In this document: positions 29,849 through 40,386 of the stretch, piece by piece
Layout: every line of letters begins with the position of its first letter
Numbering within the stretch: the first letter of the stretch is position 1
From: Exobasidium rhododendri
Lineage: Eukaryota; Basidiomycota; Exobasidiomycetes; Exobasidiales; Exobasidiaceae
Direction: 5' to 3'
NCBI GenBank assembly: GCA_026210745.1
Contig: CP110630.1
Location: 2,728,001-2,792,000 of the forward strand
Length of the DNA stretch: 64,000 nt
Program-made: the position numbers and the translations under genes
Notes under the pieces: model-generated
The model's database searches: none
What the model saw: only the letters and a program-made list of their open reading frames with translations
Told to the model about the DNA's origin: nothing

Positions 29849-32800
29849 TCAATGATGAGATGAAGAGGATGCACTATCGTCCACACTGATACGCTGAAAG
29901 AGTGGCTCTTGCTCCAGTTCCATGGCATGCTTCTCCATCTCGACGATGCTGTCGGCCAGGGAGATCTGACTTTCCAAGCGTCGATTGTTGCGAGAGGCAC
30001 TGTAAGAAGAAAGTCCCTGAGTAAAGTAAGGATTGTTTTGGTCGTCAAAGTGGCGGGGAGTCAGCTGGTTTTCAAGCATGTGTCCTGCCTTCCAAGGGGT
30101 ATTCGCAACGTAGCTTTTGCCGTCCAAGGCGCTTTCGCTGCTTTCGCGAGCGAGAGCGGGATGTTCACTCCCAGAGTCACTGTCTTGTACCCTCTCCTCT
30201 CCCTCCTCCGCTTCCCCATCGTACTCTCCATCCACGCCCTCTTCGTCACTGAAGACCACGTCATACTCTTCTGCTCCACCTTCATCATCCTCGTCCAACT
30301 CTTCGTCCACTGCCCTTCTCGCAACAGAGAACAGATAGATGAAGATGCCGATGCACAGGCCCAGACCGACAAAGCCAAAGATATGCTTGATAGTCTCGGC
30401 TGTATGGGAAGCTGTGGCATCTTGAGCCTTTCCACTTCCAAGCATACTTTGAGAATCACCGCCAGTCGCATTGTCGGACTTGTCATTAGCTTCGCTGCCT
30501 AAAGGAGACTGTGTAACGGACACAGCACCGTTGTATGCCGCAAAGTTCTTGATGGAAGTGCCAAGAGCGCAATGCACGAGCAGCTTTGGAAGGGCAAGTG
30601 CAGTGCAAAGGGTGTATGTCTTGAGAGTCAAGGTCGGTGAGCTTGCCAGCAGAGTGTTCATAAGGTTGTATGGGTAGGGTGCCAAGCGAACGAGGAATAA
30701 TAGTTTCGGTCGCTTCTCAATCGCACGAACCACCTGCCAAAAAACCAATCATTTTTTCCACGACGTCAGTAATACTCCTCTCCCATGGCCTTCTTCCCTT
30801 TCAAGCTGGAGCAAGAACACCCACCCTTTTCAGTCCTCCACTCTTGTTGAGCAGGTCTACCATCCAACTCTTGAGGAAGCTTCGACTGAGCATAAAGACG
30901 ACAATAGCACCCGACAAGGCGGCAATATAGCTGATGATGAAGCCCTGAAGAAGGCCGAAACTGAAGCCACAAAGAATGATTAACGTCGAATAGAGAGGTA
31001 AAGGCGGAAATGTGGTCAGGAAGATGAGAAAGCCTAGGGCTAGGCGACCGACGAGCCCGAGATCTTGCAGATAGATGGAAAGCCGATCCAACGCTGTCAC
31101 ACATGACAGATAGTGAGCACATAGCGTCAGCAACACTACAGAACAGCTTACCGAGCCATTGTGCAGAAAGTGGCACTTTGCTACTCACCCTGAAAGACCT
31201 GTGTGTGCCAAATGAGTATGATGATGGTGCTGCTGAGACTGACCACCAGCCAGACCAGAAGCGGTATGTACGCACTTAGCCATGACGGTTTCCATACCCT
31301 CTCTCCCGTTCTCGGATCACGAAAGGACGAGTCGAAGTTCTTGGCAGACGTTTGGATGTGTGACTGACAAGCTTGTACGGTCTCCATAGGACATCGTATC
31401 ACACTGACAACCAACGACGAGAATTCCAGTATCTGCTGTCGCAGAGGCTTCTTGTTGGCCTCTGCAGCCAAAGCAGCAGCCTTCCTCCGACGAGCAAGAG
31501 CGGCCTTCTTTTTCTGACTGTTCGGTCGTAGGTTGATGGCACGCCTTCTTGCTTGAGGGACGATTAAAGGTGACGAAAGACTGGCTACTGAAGTTCCCAT
31601 GTTCGTCGATCCCGGCAATCCACTGCCGAACTGTGCGTGCATTGAAGGGTGCCTAGAATGTGTAGACAAGATTGGTGAGGTCTGCAAAGAAGCATGACGG
31701 GACTGCATCGATAAAGGAGGCGAATTCATCTGAATCGAGTGGGATGAATTGGAAGTGGATGAAATTGAAGCTTTGTGAGCATGCGATAGCGGATGAGTGA
31801 CTCGATGTGAGATCTGAGAATTGGGAGGATAGTAGTCGGCTGGCCGATTATAGGAGACACCCATGTTTGCTCTTTCCAGGTCCTCGGAAGGTCGATACTT
31901 TGCAGGGGTTTTTCTTCCCTGGACCCCCGCTTGCCTGTGAGAAGGCTGCATCTCTTCCTCGGTCAGCTCCGCAGGGTCGGTGTGGGCCACGGTAGTAGAA
32001 AATGCTTGTCTTGAAGCCACTGCTGGGTTGTTGTTGCTCACTGGCGAGTCACGTCTCTTCCTGAAGCTGCTCAGGATCGTCGGCGTCCATCGACCAGAAC
32101 TTTGCCTCCTATTCCCATGACCCTTATCTTGCTCGTCGTCATCCTCCATCTCATCGAGGCTGTAAGGGAAAGAAGCAGCTTGCTGTTCGCTATTGAGTGT
32201 ATCGGCTGAAGTGACATGTCTCTTACTTGTTCCGCTCGTCGAGTCTGGTCGAGCAATGATGTAGGCAGTTGGCTGAGGCGTGCTGCGCCCAGACACAGCA
32301 TCGTAAAGCGTTTGAGCTGCATGCGCTGCCGCTTTTCCTAAGCTGTTCTGGCGGATAGGGGTGCCGTGTGCAGCAACATGAGATCGAGCAGAGGAGGTGT
32401 GCAAATTAGAAGGACTGGATGTACGAATGAGACCACTCGAAGGTCTTCTGTTATGCGGGGAAGTGGAATGACTATAGCGTGCTGAAGACGAAGAGGTCGG
32501 GGTAGCAATGCTGACACTGTTGAAAAACAAAGAGGTTTAAGGAGTTGTCCTTTTAGAAAGAGAGATGCGCTTAAGATGGACTTACTGAGGACTAATCGGT
32601 CGCTTCGTGGTGGCCTCGTTGATGCTCCGCTCCTTCTCTTTGTTCGCCAGATTGATGTCAATCTTGGTAAGAGAGAGTCGTCTGTTTGTATGCACATTCT
32701 GACTGGCGAATGTGGTCGGCAGCCCGTCTAGTGGATCAGACGAAAGCTCAAAGCATGGAGTTGCTGCAGCCATCATGGCCTGCTGACCACCAGACCGCCA

Positions 32801-32971
32801 ATGGGAGAGTCCTTGCTCGGCCTGATCTCGGTACGGACTGGCAATGACGAGCGCTTCTTGCCCTGGTGGAGAACCTCTTGATCTATTTCCCTTTCTGCTG
32901 CCGTTTCCAGTACCGATTTCATCCAGTCCGACATGGCCTGACCATCTCGCACTGGAAGACGGATTGGCCAT
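29849..32971 (-). CDS. TVP38-like: Tvp38/TMEM64-family (VTT domain) membrane protein with long N-terminal extension
   Basis: Four exons (32971-32586, 32516-31189, 31093-30825, 30733-29849) give 955 residues. The C-terminal third holds a membrane helix (LLVWLVVSLSSTIIILIW, about 550-568) and the VTT domain: FPPLPLYSTLIILCGFSFG, then GFIISYIAALSGAIVVFMLSR, RPKLLFLVRLAPYPYNLMN and a final helix (FGFVGLGLCIGIFIYLF). An acidic tail follows. Yeast Tvp38 has 337 residues; here about 545 Ser/Arg/His-rich, probably disordered residues precede the first helix. Tvp38 proteins sit in the Golgi, and VTT proteins are linked to lipid scrambling. The start chosen is the first ATG of the open stretch; an upstream 5' exon cannot be excluded. 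Its promoter faces VMA7. Confidence 0.85.
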
Positions 32972-33975
32972 CGATGGCAAAGAAGGTCTCTTGGGGAACG
33001 CTGCAGCAGGTTGCCAGTAGCCAAGGAACAGAACGCTTATCTCTTCCTCGCCGGATGAGCTCTTGCTATGTCGCAATGATCTTCACGATGGAGAGAAAGT
33101 ATAAATTTGAAATACGCAACCTTCAATTACAAAGTTGGTGGAGGCGTGTCTAAGGGAATCCTGGTGCCGTCCACAGACAAAAATAGATCAGCAGCAGCAG
33201 CAGCAACGAGCTTCACGATGCCACTGCGCTGGTGGGGTCTGGACAGAAGTTGAGGGCAGCCTGGCTAGTCGCAACAGGTCAGTCTTCCATTGACCATGCT
33301 CGATGAGGATCATTATGGATGTCAAAATCTGCGAAGATCCAGGTCTTTTTTTTCATAGCTCCAAGAAAAGGCGTCAACTGGGGATTGTGAGCGAAGACGG
33401 GACAGGATAAAGAGTCCTTACCAATTTAATTTGACTTCGGATGCACAACAGAGGAGAGGGTGTTTCGAGGTATAAAATGACGAGGAGGTGGTAGTTTCTT
33501 GTCGGGTGACGAGAGAGTAGACGTTTTGAAGAATCTATGAATGCTAAGTATAGATGAGAGTATTGTCATGGAGGAACGAGCAGGTCTAGTGGGTGTTCTG
33601 GCAAGGGAAGAGGTGTCTTCCACAGATGAGCACATCAGGATGTCGTCTTTTCGGAAGTGTGGAGACGGAGACTAGATGCTATCACAGCAGCAGCAGCAGC
33701 GGCGGCAAATGAAGGCATCGTCTAATTTTGCTGAGCTGGAATGGGAAGCTTCGATCCGCTGTTCTTTCCACGATTAGACTCCCGTTCACCTTCCTCCACC
33801 ATCTCTTCCCATTCCAGACCTTACACACAGAAGCAGCACAAGGATAAAGGGAACAAAAGTCATGGCATTCACGTCAAGACAGGGATCATACATACAAGGC
33901 AGCAGCAGCGAATGGGAAAGAAAAGGCAAGGAAAAAATTCCCAAAGGCCGAAGCACAGAGGAGTGTAAGGAGTGG
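32972..33975. other. Long leader/promoter region with CAG-type microsatellites
   Basis: About 1 kb upstream of the Tvp38-like gene. It contains two CAG-rich triplet tracts (33189-33207 and 33684-33705) and no convincing coding sequence. A minus-strand open stretch at 33635-33426 could be a 5' exon but shows no recognisable protein. Confidence 0.35.
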
Positions 33976-34477
33976 TTATTTGCAACCAGCAATGGATTGG
34001 ACTCAGTTGGTACCTAGGGAAAGGGTGAGAAGAGGAGTATCAGCATCAAATGGGACCAGCACAGGGCGACAGACAGAGGACTCACTTCACTGTCTCAATC
34101 GCAAGTCCATGGACAAAGATGAGGGAAAAGGAAGGAGATGCGCTGTTTCTTCTCCTTTTAGACCCCCTCGCCTGCCTGATCACGTGCCGATACTTGGGCC
34201 CCAAGGCTCAACCAATAGTAATCACCTTGGGTACCTATTACAGTATCACATTTCTGAAATGCTATATCAATTGTGATTGTAATCTAGATGCACCAGTCGT
34301 CGAGGCTCTCCATGAACTAGAAATTGGTAGAGAGAGGGTTCGTTACTCTGAAACGCATTCACTTAAACGCAAGTGTGCTCTATCTGTCGTTCATCGCATC
34401 GTCACTCTGCAAGTCGGGAGGAATTCGATCCCCTTGCAGGTACCAACTGAGTCCAATCCATTGCTGGTTGCAAATAA
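33976..34477. repeat. 502-base segment bounded by a perfect 40-base inverted repeat
   Basis: 33976-34015 and 34438-34477 are perfect reverse complements of each other over 40 bases (the left copy begins TTATTTGCAACCAGCAATGG). Weaker similarity seems to continue about 25 bases outward on both sides. The 422 bases between have no open frame of note. No clear target duplication is visible. Possible natures are a MITE or fold-back DNA element, or a local inverted duplication. It lies between the divergent Tvp38-like and VMA7 genes, 215 bases from the VMA7 start. Confidence 0.6.
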
Positions 34478-34692
34478 ACCTATCCATAAACTCTTTTGCG
34501 ATTTGGATCTCCTGTATCGCCTCGTCTCACTGTAACAGTAAGTTGTCAAGACGAGGATTTGTTCCAGGGCTGCTGAATACACCTCCTCTTCTGATGTTCT
34601 TCTGCTCACGCAATCTCATCGTTCTTGTGAATTAGCCACTAGCTCGCTACTAGTGCTCCCGATCTACAGGTCGTTTCAAGTGATCGTTCAAC

Positions 34693-35340
34693 ATGACATC
34701 TGTTGCTGCTCAGGCGGCTGATCGGACACTTATCGCACTCATCTCCGACGAGGATACAGCGACCGGCTTATTACTCGCTGGGATTGGTCACATTTCTAGT
34801 GCAAATACAGAATCGACATCTTCGTCGTCAGGCGGTGGTACGAAAGCATCCGCTTCTGGCAATAAAGGTGGTCTAAGTGCCGATGATCGAAATGCAAATA
34901 GCGCCATGGGATCTCATGATAAAAACTTCTACATCGTAAACTCTTCAACACCAGTGTCTGAAATCGAAGTGGCCTTCAATATCTTTACAAAGGAAAGAGG
35001 CGATATTGCCATCCTACTCATCACCCAAACTTTAGCAGAGAAGATTCGAACGTTGTGCGATCGTTACACACAGGCATTTCCTGCTTTGCTCGAAATACCG
35101 AGCAAGGAAGCTCCGTACGGTGCGTCATAGGAGCGTGTCCAGTACACGATGGAGTCGCTAACCTTTTGCTCTCATCTCCCACTCTCCGCAGACCCTTCCA
35201 AGGACTCAGTGCTAAAGCGCGTTCAAAAGGTGCGTTTCCCACCATCAGACTTCAGGAATATAGACTACTAGCAGCACGTACTGACATCCTCATTCTCCTA
35301 CCTTTTGTCCTTTCTGTCCTAAAAGCTCTTCGGAGAGTAA
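34693..35340 (+). CDS. VMA7: V-type ATPase subunit F (Vma7) with insertion
   Basis: Three exons (34693-35119, 35192-35229, 35326-35340) give 159 residues. Hallmarks are TLIALISDEDTATGLLLAGIGHI at the start, KNFYIVNSSTPVSEIEVAFN, KERGDIAILLITQTLAEKIR, FPALLEIPSKEAPYDPSKDSV (spanning intron 1) and the ending LKRVQKLFGE, identical in form to yeast Vma7. Subunit F sits in the central stalk of V1 and couples ATP hydrolysis to rotation. Yeast Vma7 has 118 residues; the extra length is a Ser/Gly-rich insertion at about residues 37-77. The last exon encodes only four residues and the stop. Confidence 0.93.
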
Positions 35341-35712
35341 TGTAGACAAAAAGCACCTTGAAAAGCCTGCAACACTACCTCTCGTCCTCCTCCTCCTCCC
35401 CTTCTCCCCTGTCTCTTTGTCACCAGTCAAAGCAGAGAAGAGCAAGACGATGCAACAATGACATTGTTCCTTGTGAAGGACCGTAGGACAGCAGGATTGA
35501 ACGAAATAGAATATGGTAGGACAAACGACGTGAATATGGGTACGAAAGTACGAGAACGAGAGAGAAACTAATGGTGACAGATGAATAGCTAAGAGTGTAT
35601 GAGTGGGAAGTGGAATAATGCACAAATGAGATGGAAGGCAGACTGGGGAGAGTGGAAAGAGGAAGGAGGGCAGGGCCGGAGAGAAGTGCGAAGGGGAAAT
35701 AAAGGGCGAGAT
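35341..35712. other. Convergent 3' region
   Basis: 372 bases between the VMA7 stop and the stop of the minus-strand gene at 35713. No RNA gene or repeat was found. Confidence 0.45.
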
Positions 35713-38313
35713 TCACCCAATAAGGTCGTATTCGCTGCCGCTTTCATAAAATTCACTTGCAGGACTGTCGTATCCGCTCGCGCCGTTGCAGTAAGAGGAA
35801 ATGTCGGCAAAGGATGCTGGAGGCGAGTGAGAGGGTGTAGTCGTGTGTCTGTCAAGGGGGTGGAGCTGATAGGGGCGAACAGAGGGTCGATTGGACATGT
35901 ATGCCTGCTGATGCACCGGTAGGGGAGAAGCGGAGGAGGAGGATTTACTACCATCTGGACTAGAGTCCGGGCTAGGACTGGTGTGAATTAATGCTGGGGT
36001 ATTTTGGGAAACCGACGACGGACTGAGCTCGGTTACTGTCCCATCGGTGGAAGTCGAATCATTCACACTTCTTGCCGCCACCTTGTCCATCGTCCGACCG
36101 CGTGATGCTTCTTGCTGTTCGCTTCTATCGTCGACAGAATTACTGGGTAGGAGCATGGCATTGTCTGCTTTCGAAAGGCTCAAACTATCCTCGTAGTCGG
36201 GAACCGTACTACTGGAAGGGTTGGCACCAGGCAAAGGTGGTGGAGGCTTGCTCAAACCGAATCGGCTGATCATCAAACTTGAGTTGCAAGCACCCGGCGT
36301 CTTCAATCCTCCGTTGCGCAGTTGTCTTGGACTAGTGCCACCGGAGCCGGAATAGCGAAAGCCAATGCCCGTCCCAATGCCTGCCATTCGACAAGCTCGT
36401 TCCCTTTCCTTCTCCCTCTCCATCCGAAGATGATCGGCAGGAGAGATGGAGGAAGCTGTCTCGCTTGTGAAGCGATTCTTACAGAATTGACTGGGTGAGG
36501 AGGAAGAAATCGAATCCGCTCGCTTTCTGCCAGTGCTCGGTGAGGGAGACGGGGGTGTCAACAGATGCGGAGGATTGCTAGGGTGATAGAAGTTTTCCCC
36601 CTCGCTTTCCTCATCTTCCGTTGTGCTTTTCCCTATGCAGGCAGCCGAGGCGGCCCACTTTGCTTCCAGTATCCCCAATTCCATCTTCATCTCGCGGAGC
36701 TCTTCCACATCCATGGGACTGAGTCGATTGCTGATGGGACAAGCCTTTCGATCATACTCTACCGGACTGTGTGCTCGGACTTCCATAGGTGGAGCCTCTG
36801 AGAACCGTACCTTATTCCGTCCCCGCAAAGGAGAACTTTCGCTATTCGATTCGCATTCGGAAGAAGATTCTACTTTCTTGTACGTGCCAGTATAAGCAGA
36901 CGTTTTCTTCCTGAAGCATGGTCGAAGTGGTACTTTTGGTTTGATCCTCGTTGGAGAGGAAGCTCGCCTACCCCGTGACGTTTTGCGAGAAAGGTCACTA
37001 GATCCAGATGAAGTAGTGGCCAGCTTTGAGAGTACTGCAGGAGTCGATGCTCTAAAAGCGTCAGGGCTTGTAGGTGTAGGCGAGCTACTTTGCTTGTCTA
37101 CTTCAGGCGTCGCGATCTTGTCCCCTGCACGAACATCTTCAGCCGCATTTGTGTCGATCCTTTCCTCTGCCGTCGCAACAGGCTCTTCAGCATTCAGACA
37201 GACGCAAAGTGGGCTCGAGATGACTGGCACGGTCTCGCTGGGACTGACGCATCGGATCGGTATCGCCGGTGGTCCAATGAATTCAAAGTCGTTCCAAGAA
37301 TGACCCGTAGAATACGGGGTTGGTGTAGAAGGCGAGCGGGTGGCTTCCATTTCATCTCTTTCGTTCTCCGTTTCCGTCTGCGAGGGGTGCACGTCATCTT
37401 CGTTTGCAGTCAGGTCTCCTCCTCCAATTGTCGTTTCTGCATCTTCTTCCTCCCCCTTCTCCAGGCCTTTACTACCCTTTTGCTTTGGAATCTTCTTGGG
37501 CATCGGAATCACGTTGATGGGCTCTGCTGCTGCCCCTCCCTCTTCAGCAAGTTCTGCGATGCGACCCTTTCGTCTTCTAGCGGCCAAGTTAGGCGGTGCT
37601 CTTAAAGAGTAGCGCGACACATGAGACAGACCATGACCACCCGCTCGAGGGGAAAAATGTGGAAAGGAAGGAGGGGCATGAAGGCCGGTGGGAGGCTGCT
37701 GGCCGGATGAATGATGATAGTGATGCTGATTGGAGGCGTGGTGTACATGGTGATTATTAGAGACATCGTTGAATTGACCTCCCACTCGAATATTCTTCTG
37801 ACGATGTGTGCTTGTTTCATAGTTGAGACCAAGCAATCCCATCCTTTGATGCTTCAAGTCTTCGTCGGAATCAAGATTCGTGCGATCGCTACTGCTGCAA
37901 AAGCTACTGCTCTCCTCATCCATTTCACTGACAGTCTCTAGTTCAGGCTCACCACCGGCTCCTCCATCTAGCTCCAAGTCATCGACATCTTCTAGGTTTC
38001 CTTTTCTGCCTCCCGCCCACGAGTTCCAGGAAGACAGACTGCTAGGACTGTCGGGTTCATGCTCGTAATCAGAAGCACTGCCACCAGTGCTGTCGGCCAA
38101 GCATGGAGAACATGAGACGGTGGGTGACGTTGAAGCTTCGAATGCAAATCTCCGATCCTGCTCATTCCTCAATCCTCGAGCACTCCTGACGGAAATGAAA
38201 GTGGGAAGGGAATGCGGATAGATACTATCTGACGGTTCGTCCGAAGGCGCTGTAAGAGATTCTTCCGAAGTGAGACTGGCAGAAGCTACAGGTCTTTGCA
38301 AAACACTCTCCAT
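35713..38313 (-). CDS. Large disordered protein with PP1-docking (RVxF) motif
   Basis: A single open frame of 866 residues starting at the ATG 38313-38311. It is rich in Ser, Pro, Glu and Asp, with a His-rich stretch (about 185-205). The only clearly conserved-looking block is near residues 495-560: NKVRFSEAPPMEV, then HSPVEYDRKACPIS and MDVEELREMKMELGILEAKW. KVRF fits the RVxF motif by which regulatory subunits bind protein phosphatase 1, and the following VEYDR segment recurs in fungal PP1-associated proteins as I recall them. I infer a phosphatase-targeting or scaffold role. No signal peptide, membrane helix or enzyme domain is seen. Confidence 0.75.
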   Translation of the reverse strand: MESVLQRPVASASLTSEESLTAPSDEPSDSIYPHSLPTFISVRSARGLRNEQDRRFAFEASTSPTVSCSPCLADSTGGSASDYEHEPDSPSSLSSWNSWAGGRKGNLEDVDDLELDGGAGGEPELETVSEMDEESSSFCSSSDRTNLDSDEDLKHQRMGLLGLNYETSTHRQKNIRVGGQFNDVSNNHHVHHASNQHHYHHSSGQQPPTGLHAPPSFPHFSPRAGGHGLSHVSRYSLRAPPNLAARRRKGRIAELAEEGGAAAEPINVIPMPKKIPKQKGSKGLEKGEEEDAETTIGGGDLTANEDDVHPSQTETENERDEMEATRSPSTPTPYSTGHSWNDFEFIGPPAIPIRCVSPSETVPVISSPLCVCLNAEEPVATAEERIDTNAAEDVRAGDKIATPEVDKQSSSPTPTSPDAFRASTPAVLSKLATTSSGSSDLSRKTSRGRRASSPTRIKPKVPLRPCFRKKTSAYTGTYKKVESSSECESNSESSPLRGRNKVRFSEAPPMEVRAHSPVEYDRKACPISNRLSPMDVEELREMKMELGILEAKWAASAACIGKSTTEDEESEGENFYHPSNPPHLLTPPSPSPSTGRKRADSISSSSPSQFCKNRFTSETASSISPADHLRMEREKERERACRMAGIGTGIGFRYSGSGGTSPRQLRNGGLKTPGACNSSLMISRFGLSKPPPPLPGANPSSSTVPDYEDSLSLSKADNAMLLPSNSVDDRSEQQEASRGRTMDKVAARSVNDSTSTDGTVTELSPSSVSQNTPALIHTSPSPDSSPDGSKSSSSASPLPVHQQAYMSNRPSVRPYQLHPLDRHTTTPSHSPPASFADISSYCNGASGYDSPASEFYESGSEYDLIG

Positions 38314-39020
38314 GTTTGTGAGAATTGTGCTTCCTGCGGCAGTGATCTAGGAGTGTGGTGCTAAAAAGAATGGAGTCGGACGTTTTCGTGTGTCGTCCTC
38401 GGGTGGGGCAAGCTGATTTGATGGTAGGATATAGAGGGGAATAACACTGCGATGTAGCACAGCAATTAGATGGCTAGGAACTCTCTCTTGAATTGGGGGC
38501 GAAGGCCTATATACTTGATATTATGTCCATCGTACGATTGAAGAAATCCCTGAGAAGAAGTTGTGTATGTTAGGGTGAGTCTGGGAGGTGTTGTTCAGAG
38601 AGCATCGGCACGCCTCAAGGAGAGGAGAGTGATGGTATAATGCGCAAAAAAAGCAAGATCGTGCCCGAGAACAAATTCTCTAAGGATCAGGTCTTCACTA
38701 ATTGAGGTGCTTCAGGGGAGGGGAAATAAGAGCACTATGCGAGATTTCGAATCGCTGAATACAATCTCCTCATCACAAATAGTACAGTGTGACGCCATTT
38801 TCTCTCTGATTACAATATTTGAGAAACGCGGGTAGAGGGCCGTCAAACGGATTGGGTACACACCACGAGGGCGCGGTCCCGTATCCGTCGACTTCCCTCG
38901 AGGCTCTCTCTCCAAAGCTGTGATGCCATACTTCTCCTAGCCATCATTCTTCACGTTCAGGAATTTGCGTGCAAGCAGGGAAAGCAGATTGTGATCCATT
39001 CAGGCTTTGGCTCTGCACCG
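38314..39020. promoter_or_regulatory. Promoter region of the 866-residue protein gene
   Basis: About 0.7 kb between the minus-strand gene start (38313) and the candidate microprotein (39021). I see no gene. A poly-A run lies near 38646. The stretch probably carries the leader and promoter of the minus-strand gene. Confidence 0.35.
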
Positions 39021-39235
39021 ATGGAAAGCGGTGCGAGCGGCGCAATGTCCTCCTACCAGAAATGGAGGGGTAAGTCCCTAAAGATCGACAGAAAGGGGAG
39101 TTCTTTCATTCGTGTTTAGCCTTTTTCAAATGGAGACGCGTCTGGTGGTCCCTACTTTTGTTCTGGGGAGGGATACTTTTTATTTGGGGGTCCTTGAAGG
39201 GAGTCTCTACAGGACCATGCGACAAGATCCGGTGA
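39021..39235 (+). CDS. Candidate single-pass membrane microprotein, 54 residues
   Basis: Two short exons (39021-39069, 39120-39235) joined by a 50-base intron with a GTAAGT donor and TTTAG acceptor encode 54 residues. The N-terminal part (MSSYQKWRG from residue 9) leads into a basic segment (FFKWRRVWW) and one hydrophobic helix (SLLLFWGGILFIWGSL), ending GPCDKIR. The aromatic, basic-flanked helix and clean splicing make it look like a real tail-anchored or inner-mitochondrial-membrane microprotein. I do not recognise the family. It is too short for standard ORF calls. The main alternative is chance. Confidence 0.42.
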
Positions 39236-40121
39236 CGCAGGATACACCCATCCTCTCCACAGGTGGGGGGCAACACTAAAAGCCGCCGGATACAAGGATC
39301 ACTTTTCACTGTCCACTTCACCTTTCGTGATGGCATGCACACACAATCCGCAGACGGCATCCACGACAATGCGAGAGATCTGTGGCACACGCTCGAGTAT
39401 GTACGTTCACAAATCCAGATCGTGTTTTGGCACGCCTAATTTTCCTCGAGAGAAAGAAGGAAAAACATCGACATCACAAATCGTAGCACACAGTTCGCCA
39501 CGATGATGATGATGATGACTACTATAGTTGATTGGTGTAGTGGAAGCCGAGCATACCGTTCTTTTGTTCTGCACATGACATGTAGAATATATACTTGACC
39601 AGGAATGCCCGCATCAGTGTGTGCGCGTACTCCCTCTCTACATTCTCAAGAGGCCCATGGGGCGATGATATAGCTAAAAATGGGAATATCTATCTACTAG
39701 GCGCGCCTGTTCTGATCGAAGCGTGCAGCCGTTGTTCTTTCGTCGTATTCTTTCGCTTCTTTCCCGTGATTCATTACAACATTCGCCTGGTGCCATGTGT
39801 AGCTCGACATTACAAATTTGCTATTCGCGTGCGGCGTTTGTATGTCATATAGCAGCATTGGCTCTGTTCAGCTAGTGTAACATTCTCTGGAAATTCGAAC
39901 TTGGTGTCGATTGAACCTTTTTTTTCTTTCTTTTCTTCCACTAGTATGAATGCATCTTTGCTTGACATGGCTCGGGGATGCTGTGCGCCATTACGACACT
40001 CGCTTGCGGGACACTGCAGGTCGGCTGCTCAGAACAAAGGGTAGAAGACCCTGGTATTTTGACCATTTCATCATGTGTTTAAGTTTGTGTGTGTGTGTGT
40101 CTCTCTCCGATTCAGTCTGTT
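39236..40121. other. Intergenic, no gene recognised
   Basis: Nearly 0.9 kb with only short open frames. A GAT triplet tract lies at 39503-39517 and a T-run at 39919-39927. No tRNA or transposon signal was found. Confidence 0.4.
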
Positions 40122-40386
40122 TATAAACCCACCCTCTCCAGCTCGTTGCCTTCTTTCGATCCTCATCCACATCCCTTCCTTCCCACTCTCTCTTCAAGTC
40201 TTCGTCTCATCCCTGCCTGCTGCTCGTTTCCCCCATTCTTCACCAACAGACACTCACCTACACACTCACTTGGACTCCATCTCCTGACTTCGCTTACGTC
40301 TCTGCCCAATTTCACTTCAACAACACTTCCTTCTACCGCAAAAACTTCCAGCTTCTTCTCTTCCATCACAACAATACAACTTAAAC
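40084..40386 (+). promoter_or_regulatory. Strong-looking promoter with GT repeat, TATA box and CT-rich leader
   Basis: A GT dinucleotide repeat (about 40085-40100) is followed by TTATAAACC (TATAAA at 40122-40127). A long C/T-rich leader then runs to the ATG at 40387. This layout, plus the strongly biased codon use of the following gene, suggests high expression. Confidence 0.5.

Noticed and set aside
34405-34440. A GAATTCGATCCCC word resembling a tRNA T loop
   Set aside because: The flanking bases do not form a five-base T stem, and there is no matching acceptor or anticodon arm.
38712-38915. Minus-strand frame with CTICDEE, considered as a zinc-finger exon
   Set aside because: Only two Cys are present, no splice donor follows, and no partner exon was found.
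39531-39560. A GATTGGTGTAGTGG word resembling a tRNA D arm
   Set aside because: No T arm or acceptor pairing follows within tRNA distance.
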